Below, in pieces: positions 8,414 through 16,547 of a stretch of DNA of 64,000 nt; positions within the stretch are counted from its first letter, which is position 1, and every line of letters starts with the position of its first letter. The stretch lies in contig NZ_JBHTFQ010000006.1 of NCBI RefSeq assembly GCF_042666235.1, positions 124,001-188,000 on the forward strand, given 5' to 3'. The DNA comes from Halodurantibacterium daqingensis. Lineage in GTDB: Bacteria > Pseudomonadota > Alphaproteobacteria > Rhodobacterales > Rhodobacteraceae. A model generated the notes under the pieces. The model saw only the letters and a program-made list of their open reading frames with translations. It ran no database searches and was not told the origin of the DNA. The position numbers and the translations under genes were made by a program.

Positions 8414-9775
8414 ATGAACGCCCTCATGGACGATGGTTCCAGTCTGTTCGACGCCGCCTTCTGGATTACGGCCGCGGCAATCTTTCTTCTGCTCCTGTTC
8501 TCGGCCTTCTTCTCGGGCTCGGAAACGGCGCTGACCGCATCCTCGCGCGGCAAGCTGCGCGCCCAGGCCGACAAGGGATCGACCGGGGCGCAGATCGCGC
8601 TTCGGATCACCGAGGACAACGAACGCCTGATCGGTTCGGTGCTGCTGGGCAACAACCTCGTCAACATCCTTGCCACCTCGCTGACCACGGCGCTGTTCAC
8701 GCGGATGCTGGGCGAAGGCGGCGTGGCGCTGGCGACGCTGGTGATGACGCTGCTGGTCCTGATCTTCGCCGAAGTGCTGCCCAAGACCTATGCGATCACC
8801 AATCCCGAAACCGCCTCGGCGCGCGTGGCGCCCCTGATCCGCGTGACGATCCTGGTCTTTGCGCCGGTGGTCTCGGCGGTGCGGCTGCTGGTGCGGGGGC
8901 TTCTGTGGCTGTTCGGCGTCAAGACCGATCCGAACAGCCAGATCCTGTCGCTGCGCGATGAAATCGCGGGGGCAATTGCGCTGGGGCATTCCGAAGGCTC
9001 GGTGCACAAGGAGGATCGCGACCGCCTGCTGGGCGCGCTTGACCTGTCGGACCGCACGGTCGAGGAAATCATGCGCCACCGCAGCCAGATCGAGATGATC
9101 GACATCGACAGCTCGCCCGAGGCGATCATCACCCAGTCGCTTGCCTCGCCCCACACCCGCCTGCCCGCCTACAAGGGCGAGCGCGAGAATATCGTCGGCG
9201 TGATCCATGCCAAGGACCTGCTGCGTGAAGTGGACCGCCTGCTGCGCGGCGCGAACGGGCGGCTGCGGGCGATCGGCGACCTCAAGGTGATGAACATCGC
9301 CCGCAAGCCCTATTTCGTGCCGGAAACCACGCCGCTTGACGAACAGATGCGCCAGTTTCTGCGGCGCCGGGCGCATTTCGCGCTGGTGGTCGATGAATAC
9401 GGCGCGCTGCGCGGGCTCATCACGCTTGAAGATATCCTCGAGGAGATCGTGGGCGAGATTACCGACGAATTCGATCAGGACGAAGGCGCGCCGCTCAAGC
9501 GGACCGAGGCCGGGGATTACCTGGTCGATGGCGCCATGACGATCCGTGACCTGAACCGTGCAATGGACTGGAACCTGCCGGATGAAGAGGCCAATACCGT
9601 CGCGGGCCTCGTGATCCACGAGGCGCAGATGATCCCGAACGAGGGGCAGGTGTTTTCATTCCACGGCTTCCGCTTCGAAATCGCGGCGCGGCAGGAGAAC
9701 CGGGTCACCATGCTCAAGGTCCGCCCGGCAGGGGCCGTTGGCGGCGCCGCAGCAGCCATCCCCCCGAAGGGCTGA
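8414..9775 (+). CDS. CNNM/CorC-type membrane protein with CBS pair (hemolysin family)
   Basis: About 453 residues. The N-terminal DUF21/CNNM transmembrane domain (hydrophobic segments about residues 12-175, with FFSGSETALTA) is followed by a CBS pair (PHTRLPAYKGERENIVGVI; VVDEYGALRGLITLEDILEEIVG) and a C-terminal CorC_HlyC domain. Family members are linked to magnesium or cobalt efflux, and the old label hemolysin is historical. ATG codons at 8396, 8414 and 8426 are all possible starts; 8414 is chosen between them. It lies 44 bp after xerD and may share its transcript. Confidence 0.92.
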   Translation: MNALMDDGSSLFDAAFWITAAAIFLLLLFSAFFSGSETALTASSRGKLRAQADKGSTGAQIALRITEDNERLIGSVLLGNNLVNILATSLTTALFTRMLGEGGVALATLVMTLLVLIFAEVLPKTYAITNPETASARVAPLIRVTILVFAPVVSAVRLLVRGLLWLFGVKTDPNSQILSLRDEIAGAIALGHSEGSVHKEDRDRLLGALDLSDRTVEEIMRHRSQIEMIDIDSSPEAIITQSLASPHTRLPAYKGERENIVGVIHAKDLLREVDRLLRGANGRLRAIGDLKVMNIARKPYFVPETTPLDEQMRQFLRRRAHFALVVDEYGALRGLITLEDILEEIVGEITDEFDQDEGAPLKRTEAGDYLVDGAMTIRDLNRAMDWNLPDEEANTVAGLVIHEAQMIPNEGQVFSFHGFRFEIAARQENRVTMLKVRPAGAVGGAAAAIPPKG

Positions 9776-10019
9776 GGCGGCCGGCAAGGCACAGCAACAC
9801 CGGCAACAGCCCGGCCGGGAATGTCTTCCGTCACCCGCCTGTGCACCCGGGCTTGCGCCGCTCCGGGCGATCCGGTCCCGATACAGTCCGGGATCGGCAC
9901 GGGCGGCTTCGGGTTCCACCACGGCCACTGCCCGCCGCCCGAGCCTGGTCCCGCCGGCGGCCCCGACCCTCGGCGCAGTGGCGGGGGCGGCGTGATCGGC
10001 CGCAGTCGCTAGCGATATG
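9776..10019. other. Gene-free GC-rich spacer before the sRNA candidates
   Basis: No frame with a recognisable domain or good ribosome binding site was found on either strand. The stretch is GC-rich and lacks T-runs. It precedes the candidate small RNA at about 10020-10120. Confidence 0.4.
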
Positions 10020-10120
10020 TTAACCTGTTGCCGGCAGGATCGATCCGTCGAAGCGATAGATCCCGCTTCGACTTACTTCCTCCCTGTTGGACTGGCCGCG
10101 CCCCAGGGCGCGGCCCTTTT
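10020..10120 (+). ncRNA. Candidate small RNA with anti-SD-like single strand
   Basis: No protein gene fits here, but the sequence folds as a compact RNA. There is a short 5' hairpin (cctg...cagg, 10024-10038), then a perfect 9-bp stem (gtcgaagcg / cgcttcgac, 10047-10072). A single-stranded, pyrimidine-rich segment follows (10073-10093, containing acttcctccctg). A strong terminator ends the element: ggccgcgccc / gggcgcggcc and TTTT, 10094-10120. A possible -10 (tatgtt, 10016-10021) precedes it but no good -35 is seen. The CU-rich segment resembles the anti-Shine-Dalgarno regions of Hfq-type regulatory RNAs. The 5' end is not certain. Confidence 0.55.
10094..10120 (+). terminator. Intrinsic terminator of the first sRNA candidate
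   Basis: A perfect 10-base inverted repeat (ggccgcgccc / gggcgcggcc) separated by two bases, followed by CTTTT. There is no protein gene within 300 bp upstream on this strand, which is the main argument for a non-coding transcript. Confidence 0.75.
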
Positions 10121-10396
10121 CGCGGGCCTGACGGCTGCACCCCCTTCCCCTGCGTCCGAGGCAGCCAGACCTGTTGACGAGCCGTCACGCCGCTGAGGAT
10201 GCAGAGAGTGCCCAGCCTGTCTTGCAGCGCGGATCCGGGATCCCGTCGTCCCCCTTGGCCGCATCCGGTGCGGCCGTCCCGCTGCGCGGGTCTTGCCGTC
10301 CGGCGCAGCACGTGATCGCGCCTCGCGCGGCGCATCTGCGCGCCCGCCTGCGGCCGGGCCCGCACCGGCTTGCGCGGGATCGTGCCGAAAAATCCG

Positions 10397-10425
10397 TTGA
10401 CGCGTTTGTCATAACTTCGTAGCGT
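10397..10425 (+). promoter_or_regulatory. Putative sigma-70 promoter for the second sRNA candidate
   Basis: TTGACG (10397-10402), a 17-nt spacer, then TAGCGT (10420-10425). The -35 is near consensus and the -10 is weak. The local sequence is AT-richer than its surroundings. The predicted start is near 10432. Confidence 0.45.
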
Positions 10426-10431
10426 TTTCTT

Positions 10432-10497
10432 CAATGATGTAAGTCGGCCCGTCCGACAGGGAGCGCACAGCAAAAAGGGCCTTTGCGGGCCCTTTTT
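10432..10497 (+). ncRNA. Second candidate small RNA, about 66 nt
   Basis: This lies between a promoter-like pair (TTGACG-17-TAGCGT) and a strong terminator. It contains a small perfect hairpin (gtcgg / ccgac, 10443-10457), a short unpaired stretch (agggagcgcacagc) and the terminator. No coding frame of useful length fits. It could instead be an attenuated leader of the IalB-like gene 140 bp downstream. Its nearness to the first candidate suggests a tandem sRNA locus. Confidence 0.45.
10472..10497. terminator. Strong intrinsic terminator, symmetric
   Basis: Stem aaaaagggcc / ggcccttttt with a 6-nt loop. The A-run and T-run make it functional in principle on both strands. On the plus strand it would end the second sRNA candidate; no minus-strand gene ends here. 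Confidence 0.85.
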
Positions 10498-10634
10498 CAT
10501 TCGGCAGCCGCGTGTCCTGCCCGGTCGGCCGCGCGCGAGGCCCGCCCGATGCCCTGCCCGTTGCCCCAGCCCCGCGTTTTGCCCCTGACAGGCGCGTCCC
10601 CGCGTGATAGAGCGGGGCCAGAGTCTTTAACCCG

Positions 10635-11294
10635 ATGGAAACTGGAATGTCCGACATGAGGAAATCCCTTGCTCTGGCCACGGCCATGCTCTGCGCCGTT
10701 GCGATGCCGCTGAGCGCGCAAGAGACGAACGAGGCACCGGCAGAAGAAACCCAGGCACCGGTCGTCGGCGATGGCGCCACCGGTTCGGCGACGGATCTGT
10801 CGCTGGGCGAGGTCGTGGGCGAAGACGGGTTGGGCGAGGCCTATACCGCCGAAACCTTCGGCGACTGGGAAATGCGCTGCATCCGCACCCCCGACGATCA
10901 GGATCCCTGCCAGCTTTACCAGCTTCTGGATGATGCCGAGGGCAATTCCGTGGCCGAGATCAGCCTGTTCGCCCTGCCCGCAGGACAGCAGGCCGCGGCG
11001 GGTGCCACCATCGTCACGCCGCTGGAAACGCTGCTCACGCAGCAGATCACCATTCAGGTGGATGGCGCGCAGGCCAAACGTTACCCCTTCACCTGGTGCA
11101 GCCCGATCGGCTGCGTGGCCCGGGTGGGCTTTACCCAGGCCGAGATCGATGCCTTCAAGCGCGGCAACCGCGCAACGATGACGATCGTGCCGGTGGCCGC
11201 CCCCGATCAGCAGGTGGCGCTTGACGTGTCGCTGGCAGGCTTCACCGCAGGCTATGACGCGGTGGCCGCAAGCAACGCCGCCCTGCCGGAATAA
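10635..11294 (+). CDS. IalB-like (invasion-associated locus B) exported protein
   Basis: Up to 219 residues. A signal peptide (MRKSLALATAMLCAVAMPLSAQ) begins at the third ATG (10656), so the true start may be 10647 or 10656 rather than 10635. A Glu/Thr/Ala-rich linker follows, then the IalB domain: FGDWEMRC, a second Cys in DQDPCQLYQ, and a pair in TWCSPIGC that may form disulfides. IalB-like proteins are common in alphaproteobacterial envelopes, and their role outside Bartonella invasion is unclear. The gene is alone on its strand, convergent with the KAS gene across a hairpin. Confidence 0.85.
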   Translation: METGMSDMRKSLALATAMLCAVAMPLSAQETNEAPAEETQAPVVGDGATGSATDLSLGEVVGEDGLGEAYTAETFGDWEMRCIRTPDDQDPCQLYQLLDDAEGNSVAEISLFALPAGQQAAAGATIVTPLETLLTQQITIQVDGAQAKRYPFTWCSPIGCVARVGFTQAEIDAFKRGNRATMTIVPVAAPDQQVALDVSLAGFTAGYDAVAASNAALPE

Positions 11295-11308
11295 CCGGCC
11301 CCCGGCCC

Positions 11309-11335
11309 GCGCGCCGTCCCGTCGGGGCGGCGCGC
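11309..11335. terminator. Convergent hairpin between the ialB-like gene and the KAS gene
   Basis: A perfect 8-bp stem (gcgcgccg / cggcgcgc) directly abutting the stop of the minus-strand KAS gene. It lacks a T-run, so it may act as a bidirectional mRNA end or stabiliser. Confidence 0.45.
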
Positions 11336-12544
11336 TCAGACCGCGCGCAGGGCCAGAACCGCGTTCAGCCCGCCAAAGGCGAAAGCGTTGGACAGGACCG
11401 CCGTCACCTTCGCCTCGCGCGCCGTGTTCGGCACCACATCCAGCGCGCATTCGGGATCGGGCTCTTCATAGCCGATCGTGGGCGCAATGATGCCCTCGCG
11501 CAGTGCCATGATGCAGGCCAGAAGCTCGACCGCGCCGGTGCCCCCGATCAGATGCCCGTGCATGGATTTGGTCGAGGAGATCATCAGCGCATCGGCATGA
11601 TGACCGAAGGCATGGGCGACGGCCGCGCATTCCGTCTTGTCATTCGCCGCTGTCCCCGTGCCATGGGCGTTGATATAGCCCACATCCTCGGGGTTGAGCC
11701 GCGCATCGCGCAGCGCGCCGGTGATGGCCCGTTCGGCCCCCTGCGCCGAGGGCATCACGATGTCGCCGGCATCCGAGGTCATGGCAAAGCCCACAACTTC
11801 GGCCAGAATCTCGGCGCCGCGGGCGCGGGCATGATCATAGTCCTCGAAGACGAAGATCGCCGCACCCTCGCCCTGCACCATGCCGTTGCGATTGGCGCTG
11901 AAGGGCCGGCAGGCGTCGCGCGACATGACGCGCAGCCCCTCCCAGGCCTTGACGCCGCCAAAGCACAGCATCGCCTCGGACCCGCCGGTCAGCATCACCT
12001 TGCACATGCCGCCCCGGATCATGTGAAAGGCCTGGCCCATGGCGTGATTGGAAGATGCGCAGGCCGTTGCCACGGTGAAGCTGGGGCCCTTGAGATTGAA
12101 CTCCATGCTCAGGTGGCTCGCGGCCGCATTGTTCATCAGCTTGGGCACCACGAAGGGATGGACGCGGTTCTTGCCCTCTTCATAGACGGTGCGGTAATTC
12201 TCGTCCCAGGTGTTCACACCGCCGCCGGCCGTGCCCAGCACCACCCCGGTGTCATAGGACAGCGGATCATCAAAGCTCAGCCCCGATTGCGCCACCGCCT
12301 GCTGGGCGGCCAACACGGTGAACTGGGTGAACTTGTCGAACAGCGCGATCTGCTGGCGGTTGAAATGGACCTCGGGGTCCCAGCCGTGCACTTGGCCGCC
12401 GATCCGCACCGACAGACGTTCCACATCGCGGAACACCAGCTCGGAAATTCCGCAGCGCCCCTCGCGGAAGGCCCGAAGCGTGCCGGGAACGTCATGCGCC
12501 AGCGCGTTGATCGTGCCCGCGCCCGTGATGACGACGCGCTTCAT
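11336..12544 (-). CDS. Beta-ketoacyl-ACP synthase, KAS II-like paralogue
   Basis: A 402-residue thiolase-fold condensing enzyme. The Cys-His-His triad is intact: TACASSNHAM, NAHGTGTAANDKTE and STKSMHGHLIGGTGA. It extends acyl-ACP with malonyl-ACP. A second, conventional FabF is at 46065-47327, so this is a paralogue. It overlaps the ACP gene by 4 bases (ATGA) and follows an LpxD-like gene, so the three form an operon. This suggests a dedicated fatty acid synthesis branch, perhaps for an envelope lipid. The exact chain made is unknown. Confidence 0.9.
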   Translation of the reverse strand: MKRVVITGAGTINALAHDVPGTLRAFREGRCGISELVFRDVERLSVRIGGQVHGWDPEVHFNRQQIALFDKFTQFTVLAAQQAVAQSGLSFDDPLSYDTGVVLGTAGGGVNTWDENYRTVYEEGKNRVHPFVVPKLMNNAAASHLSMEFNLKGPSFTVATACASSNHAMGQAFHMIRGGMCKVMLTGGSEAMLCFGGVKAWEGLRVMSRDACRPFSANRNGMVQGEGAAIFVFEDYDHARARGAEILAEVVGFAMTSDAGDIVMPSAQGAERAITGALRDARLNPEDVGYINAHGTGTAANDKTECAAVAHAFGHHADALMISSTKSMHGHLIGGTGAVELLACIMALREGIIAPTIGYEEPDPECALDVVPNTAREAKVTAVLSNAFAFGGLNAVLALRAV

Positions 12545-12804
12545 TGCGCCTTCCCGGCCACCAGACCCTCTACCGCACGGACGATGGCCGCGACCGAGGA
12601 GATGTCGAAATCGCTTTGCGACGGCTCATTCGCGTTGAAGGGCACCGAAATGTCGAAGGCTTCCTCGATCGCGAAGATGCTTTCCACAAGCCCGAGGCTG
12701 TCGATGCCCAGATCCTCGAGCGTCGAGTCCATCTTCACATCCGCCACGTCCAGCACGGCCTGTTCGGCGATGATGGCGATCACTCGGTCCTGAACGCTTT
12801 CCAT
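12541..12804 (-). CDS. Specialised acyl carrier protein
   Basis: An 87-residue ACP. The phosphopantetheine site is Ser36 in DLGIDSLGLVE, with the usual acidic helix II (IFAIEEAFDI). The C-terminal stretch departs from housekeeping AcpP and looks closer to dedicated ACPs such as AcpXL-type proteins. Its stop overlaps the KAS start by 4 bases, and it follows the LpxD-like gene by 24 bp. It probably hands a special acyl chain to the LpxD-like enzyme or another transferase. Identity as an ACP is firm. Confidence 0.92.
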   Translation of the reverse strand: MESVQDRVIAIIAEQAVLDVADVKMDSTLEDLGIDSLGLVESIFAIEEAFDISVPFNANEPSQSDFDISSVAAIVRAVEGLVAGKAQ

Positions 12805-12828
12805 GACGCAACTCCTGCTTGGGTCCGG

Positions 12829-13917
12829 TCAGTCGCCGGCACGCTTGAACACCGCTTTCTGCAACTCGGCCACCTGGGCGAACAGCCGCGGCAGGCGGCG
12901 GACGGCCTTGTTGATTTCCATCTGCGTTTCCATCTTCACCGCCGGCGAGCCCAGAAGAACCCGCCCCGCCGGCGCATTGGTGAAGATCTTGGTCGCCCCG
13001 CCCGCGATCACGTCATCGCCGATGAAGATGTTGTCGCTGACGCCCACCTGCCCGCCCAGCACGACACGGTTGCCGATGCGGACCGAGCCGGCCACGCCGA
13101 CCAGCCCGCACATGAGGCAATGATCGCCCACCTGGGAATTGTGGCCGATCTGCACGAGGTTGTCGATCTTGGTGCCGTTTCCGACCGTCGTGTCGCGGAT
13201 CGTGCCGCGATCAATGGTGGAATTCGCGCCGATTTCGACATCATCGCCGATGCGGACGGCGCCAAGGCTGTGAATCCGCGTCCAGCTTTGCGCCTCCTGC
13301 GCCGCGCGGGCGCCAAGGGTCTCGCGGATCTGCTCCACCCCGGATTTTTCGGGTGTCACGAAGGAAAAGCCGTCGCCCCCGATCGCGGCACCGGGCTGGG
13401 CGATGAAGCGGTCGCCGATCCGCACCCGGGCGCCGATGCGGGCGCCCTGCATCAGCAGCGCATCCGCGCCGATCTGCGCGCCTTCCGCGATGCTCACATG
13501 GCTGGCGATCCGGGCGCGCGGCCCGATCACCGCGCCGGCGCCGATCGCGACGAAGGGGCCGATGGCCGCACCTTCCCCGATACGGGCGCTGGGATCGATC
13601 ACCGTCATGGGATGGATGCCCGGCGCGATATCGGGGCCGGGATCCATCAGCCGCGTGAGGCCGGACATGGCATAGCGCGGGCGCGGCACGAAAATCGCAG
13701 CCTCAAGCCCCATCGCCTGCCAGTCGGCCCCTTCCCACAGGATCGCCGCCCTTGCTGCACCGCGGGTCAGGCCCTCGCCATATTTCGGATCCATCGCGAG
13801 CGCGAGCGCGCCGGCATCCGCGTCATCCGGCTCGGCAGCCCGGTCGATCCGCAGGGCGCCATTGCCCTCGACCCGGGCGCCAAGCGCCGTGGCGATGTCC
13901 TGAACCGTGAACTTCAT
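12829..13917 (-). CDS. lpxD: LpxD-like UDP-3-O-acylglucosamine N-acyltransferase
   Basis: A 362-residue left-handed beta-helix protein. An N-terminal LpxD uridine-binding domain (about residues 1-100) precedes many hexapeptide repeats (IGEGAAIGPFVAIGAGAVIG and onward) and a C-terminal helix. The catalytic His lies in LVQIGHNSQVGDH. LpxD adds a hydroxyacyl chain to the glucosamine of lipid A precursors from acyl-ACP. The start at 13917 has ggagaggg upstream. Canonical lpxD usually sits with bamA-fabZ-lpxA, so this ACP/KAS-linked copy may be a second paralogue; that is inference. Confidence 0.85.
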   Translation of the reverse strand: MKFTVQDIATALGARVEGNGALRIDRAAEPDDADAGALALAMDPKYGEGLTRGAARAAILWEGADWQAMGLEAAIFVPRPRYAMSGLTRLMDPGPDIAPGIHPMTVIDPSARIGEGAAIGPFVAIGAGAVIGPRARIASHVSIAEGAQIGADALLMQGARIGARVRIGDRFIAQPGAAIGGDGFSFVTPEKSGVEQIRETLGARAAQEAQSWTRIHSLGAVRIGDDVEIGANSTIDRGTIRDTTVGNGTKIDNLVQIGHNSQVGDHCLMCGLVGVAGSVRIGNRVVLGGQVGVSDNIFIGDDVIAGGATKIFTNAPAGRVLLGSPAVKMETQMEINKAVRRLPRLFAQVAELQKAVFKRAGD

Positions 13918-13965
13918 GCGCGCCCTCTCCGGTTGCAGGGACAAGCGGCCGTCCCCGCGCCCGGT

Positions 13966-15585
13966 TTATCCCTGAACGCCGCCCAAGACTACCCCAGCCT
14001 GCGTGAGTGCCTCGAAAATTCGCGCGTCGCGGCCATAGATGTCCCGACGAAAGGTGATGGCCCCGTCGGGACCGACGAAGGCGGTGCGATAATCGAGATG
14101 GATCGGCACCGGGCGTTCCAGCGGCACCGTGGTTTCCCGCCCCGTCGCGAGGATCCGCGCGAAATAGGCCTCGGGATCCGCCACCTGCCCGGCCAGAAGC
14201 GCATAGGCGAAGGCATGGGGATCATTCAGGCGGATGCAGCCGTTCGAGAAGGCGCGCATATCCCGCCCGAACAGGTTTTTCTGAGGGGTATCATGCAGAT
14301 AGATCGCATACTTGTTGGGGAACATGAACTTCACCGTTCCCAGCGCATTCTGTGGCCCCGGTGCCTGGCGCATGTGAAAGGGGAAGTTGCGCGCGCTGAA
14401 CTGGGTGAAGTCGATCGCCCCGCGCGGGATCTCGCGCCCGCTGGCATCCACCACCTGCAGATGCCCCACCGCATAGGGATCACGCTGCAGGGCCGGAAGA
14501 TAGTCGCGTCCGATGATCGAGCGCGGGATGGACCAGCTCGGGTTGATGACCATATAGGTCATCTGGTCCGAGAATTCGGGCGTGCGCCGTTCGCGGGTAT
14601 CGCTCCCGATGACCGAGCGCGTCTCGAAGGTGATCTGCCCGTCCTCGACGATCTGCGTGGTGAAGTCGGCCAGATTGACCCAGACGTGGCGCGCTTCGCG
14701 CGGGCCAAGCCAACGCTCCCGCTCCATCGCCGCGATGACCGATTGCAGCCGCGCCTCGGGGCTGGTGTTGATCGCGTCCAGCGTGGCCTCGCCCACCACC
14801 CCGTCGGCAACAAGACCGTGGGCGGCCTGAAAGCTGCGGACGGCCTCGGTCAGCACGGCGTCGAACCCCGACCCCGTCGCTTCGGCAAGGACTCCCATCG
14901 CGGCAAGCCGGTCGCGCAGGGCCAGAACCGCGGGGCCGTCGTCGCCGGGACGCAGCGTCGCGCCGGCGGGCACTGCCGGCCCCCATCCGGTGCCGATCAC
15001 CCGCTGCTCCAACCGCAGCTTTTCGCGCATCAGCGCCGCATATTCCGGCGTCTGCGGCGGCAGTTCCCGCAGGAACCGCGGGCCCTCGCGCTCCAGTCCG
15101 TGCAGAAGTGCCAGCGGATCGGGGCGCGTGACCTCGCGCACGATGCCCGCATCGAGCCGCCCGGGCTCCAGCACCCCCGAGGACACGTCGCGCGCCCAGG
15201 CAAGAAAGGCGCGGCTCATCCGCACCTCGAGCACGCCCAGATCACGATCGCTGCGCAGATCACGGAAAGCCGCCGAAAGCCCTTCGGCATCATACCGGAC
15301 GGCGGGCAATCCATGGGCCTGAACCTGTTCCAGCGCCGCGAAGAAGGCGCGCCGCAGTTCGGCGGCGTCCGGGGCCATCCACAGCGGCGCCTGATCGCGC
15401 GCGGCATAGAACCGGGCCAGAGCTTCGGACTCGACGGCAGAATCGTTCAGCGATTCCATCAACGCCCCGCGGAAAGCGCCGCTTGGCACCGGCGGCGCGG
15501 CGACCGCAGCGGGAATGCCAAGCCCAAGACTCGCCCCAAGGACGATCAATGCAACTGCGCGGGTGGGGGCGGAGCGGAATGCCAT
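13966..15585 (-). CDS. L,D-transpeptidase, YcbB/LdtD type
   Basis: About 539 residues. A signal peptide (ALIVLGASLGLGIPAAVAA) is followed by an N-terminal scaffold domain, a peptidoglycan-binding domain (LRPGDDGPAVLALRDRL; DGVVGEATLDAIN) and a YkuD catalytic domain. The nucleophile is Cys in FSNGCIRL, with the partner His in IYLHDTPQKNLF. It forms 3-3 cross-links in peptidoglycan. The upstream in-frame ATG at 15666 precedes an unlikely leader, so 15585 is chosen. It is divergent from the MepK-like gene at 15925, mirroring the neighbouring ycbB and ycbK genes of E. coli. Confidence 0.92.
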   Translation of the reverse strand: MAFRSAPTRAVALIVLGASLGLGIPAAVAAPPVPSGAFRGALMESLNDSAVESEALARFYAARDQAPLWMAPDAAELRRAFFAALEQVQAHGLPAVRYDAEGLSAAFRDLRSDRDLGVLEVRMSRAFLAWARDVSSGVLEPGRLDAGIVREVTRPDPLALLHGLEREGPRFLRELPPQTPEYAALMREKLRLEQRVIGTGWGPAVPAGATLRPGDDGPAVLALRDRLAAMGVLAEATGSGFDAVLTEAVRSFQAAHGLVADGVVGEATLDAINTSPEARLQSVIAAMERERWLGPREARHVWVNLADFTTQIVEDGQITFETRSVIGSDTRERRTPEFSDQMTYMVINPSWSIPRSIIGRDYLPALQRDPYAVGHLQVVDASGREIPRGAIDFTQFSARNFPFHMRQAPGPQNALGTVKFMFPNKYAIYLHDTPQKNLFGRDMRAFSNGCIRLNDPHAFAYALLAGQVADPEAYFARILATGRETTVPLERPVPIHLDYRTAFVGPDGAITFRRDIYGRDARIFEALTQAGVVLGGVQG

Positions 15586-15924
15586 CCGGATGCCGAAGCC
15601 TTTCACAACTGTGTCAGCTGCGCTTGTGCGGGATCTGCTGTTTTGCGTCCATTCACAACTTTGCAAGAGACTCCAGAGACCTGCAATTTTCGTGTCCTTT
15701 CCGCAACAGTTCCTGCCCCACCCGCTCTCGGCAGGAAGGCACGTTCATATTCGGGCCATTTCGGCAGATTTTTGCCGACAAAGGTTAACGCCCCGTGCAG
15801 CCCGGACTCGGCTGTTGGGAAAACGGGCGGCCTGTGGCATAAGTTCCTCGAACAAGGTAACGACCATATAAACAAACCGCGACAACGGCGGTGATGTGCA
15901 AAATAGCGGGACAGGCGTTCAGGC
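15586..15924. promoter_or_regulatory. Divergent control region between ldtD-like and mepK-like genes
   Basis: About 340 bp, notably AT-richer than the flanks, serving two divergent cell-wall genes. It contains a small perfect hairpin (tcggca / tgccga, 15761-15778) and a half-site-like gttaacg at about 15784. No single promoter stands out, so the function is inferred from position. Confidence 0.4.
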
Positions 15925-16494
15925 ATGACAGTGACTTCGGAAAAGGGGCTTTCAAGGCGTGCCCTTCTTGGCATCTTTGCGGCAACGACAGTGGCTGCGG
16001 CCCCTACCTATGCAAATGCGTTCGGAATTCTGCGCAGTGCGGGCGATTTTCGCCGCATCCGCATGTATTCCGGACGCACCGGGGAAAGCATCGATACGAT
16101 CTACTGGATCGATGGCAACTATATCCCCGAGGCGCTTGGCGAAATCACGCATTTCATGCGCGACTGGCGGTCGAATGCCACGCGCAACTTCGACCCGCGC
16201 GCGGTCGATATCATGGCTGCAGCGCATCGCATGATGGAGGTGAACGAGCCCTACACGATGCTGTCGGGTTACCGCTCGCCCCAGACCAACGCGATGCTGC
16301 GCTCGCAGTCGCGCGGTGTGGCGCAGAACTCGCTGCACATGTCGGCCCAGGCGGCAGACCTGCGGCTGAAATCCCGCAGCGTGGCCCAGATGTATCGCGC
16401 GGCCCAGGCCTGCAACGCCGGTGGCGTCGGGCGGTATTCGCGCTCGAACTTCGTGCATATGGATTGCGGTCCGGTGCGCCACTGGGGCGCCTGA
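15925..16494 (+). CDS. DUF882/M15 murein endopeptidase, MepK (YcbK) type
   Basis: A 189-residue protein with a twin-arginine signal (GLSRRALLGIFAATT, then a hydrophobic core and ANA cleavage). The DUF882/peptidase M15 domain follows, with metal-binding residues in SGYRSPQTN, SLHMSAQAADLR and FVHMDCGPVRHWG. E. coli MepK cuts the 3-3 cross-links made by L,D-transpeptidases. The divergent neighbour here is such a transpeptidase, so the two probably build and remodel the same bond. Tat export implies folding with its metal before secretion. Confidence 0.9.
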   Translation: MTVTSEKGLSRRALLGIFAATTVAAAPTYANAFGILRSAGDFRRIRMYSGRTGESIDTIYWIDGNYIPEALGEITHFMRDWRSNATRNFDPRAVDIMAAAHRMMEVNEPYTMLSGYRSPQTNAMLRSQSRGVAQNSLHMSAQAADLRLKSRSVAQMYRAAQACNAGGVGRYSRSNFVHMDCGPVRHWGA

Positions 16495-16522
16495 AGTCCC
16501 GTCGAACAGAATGCGCGAAAAG

Positions 16523-16547
16523 CCCCACCGCCTGCGGTGGGGTTTTT
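16523..16547 (+). terminator. Intrinsic terminator after the mepK-like gene
   Basis: Stem ccccaccg / cggtgggg followed by TTTTT, 28 bp after the stop. A strong Rho-independent terminator by sequence. Confidence 0.88.

Noticed and set aside
10009..10500. A 163-codon minus-strand open frame over the sRNA candidates
   Set aside because: Arg/Gly-rich, no domain, begins inside a strong terminator hairpin and crosses another one.
12544..15894. A 1,116-codon plus-strand open frame over the KAS-ACP-LpxD and L,D-transpeptidase genes
   Set aside because: It runs antisense to four well-supported genes, has no domain or start signal, and is explained by high GC at third positions.
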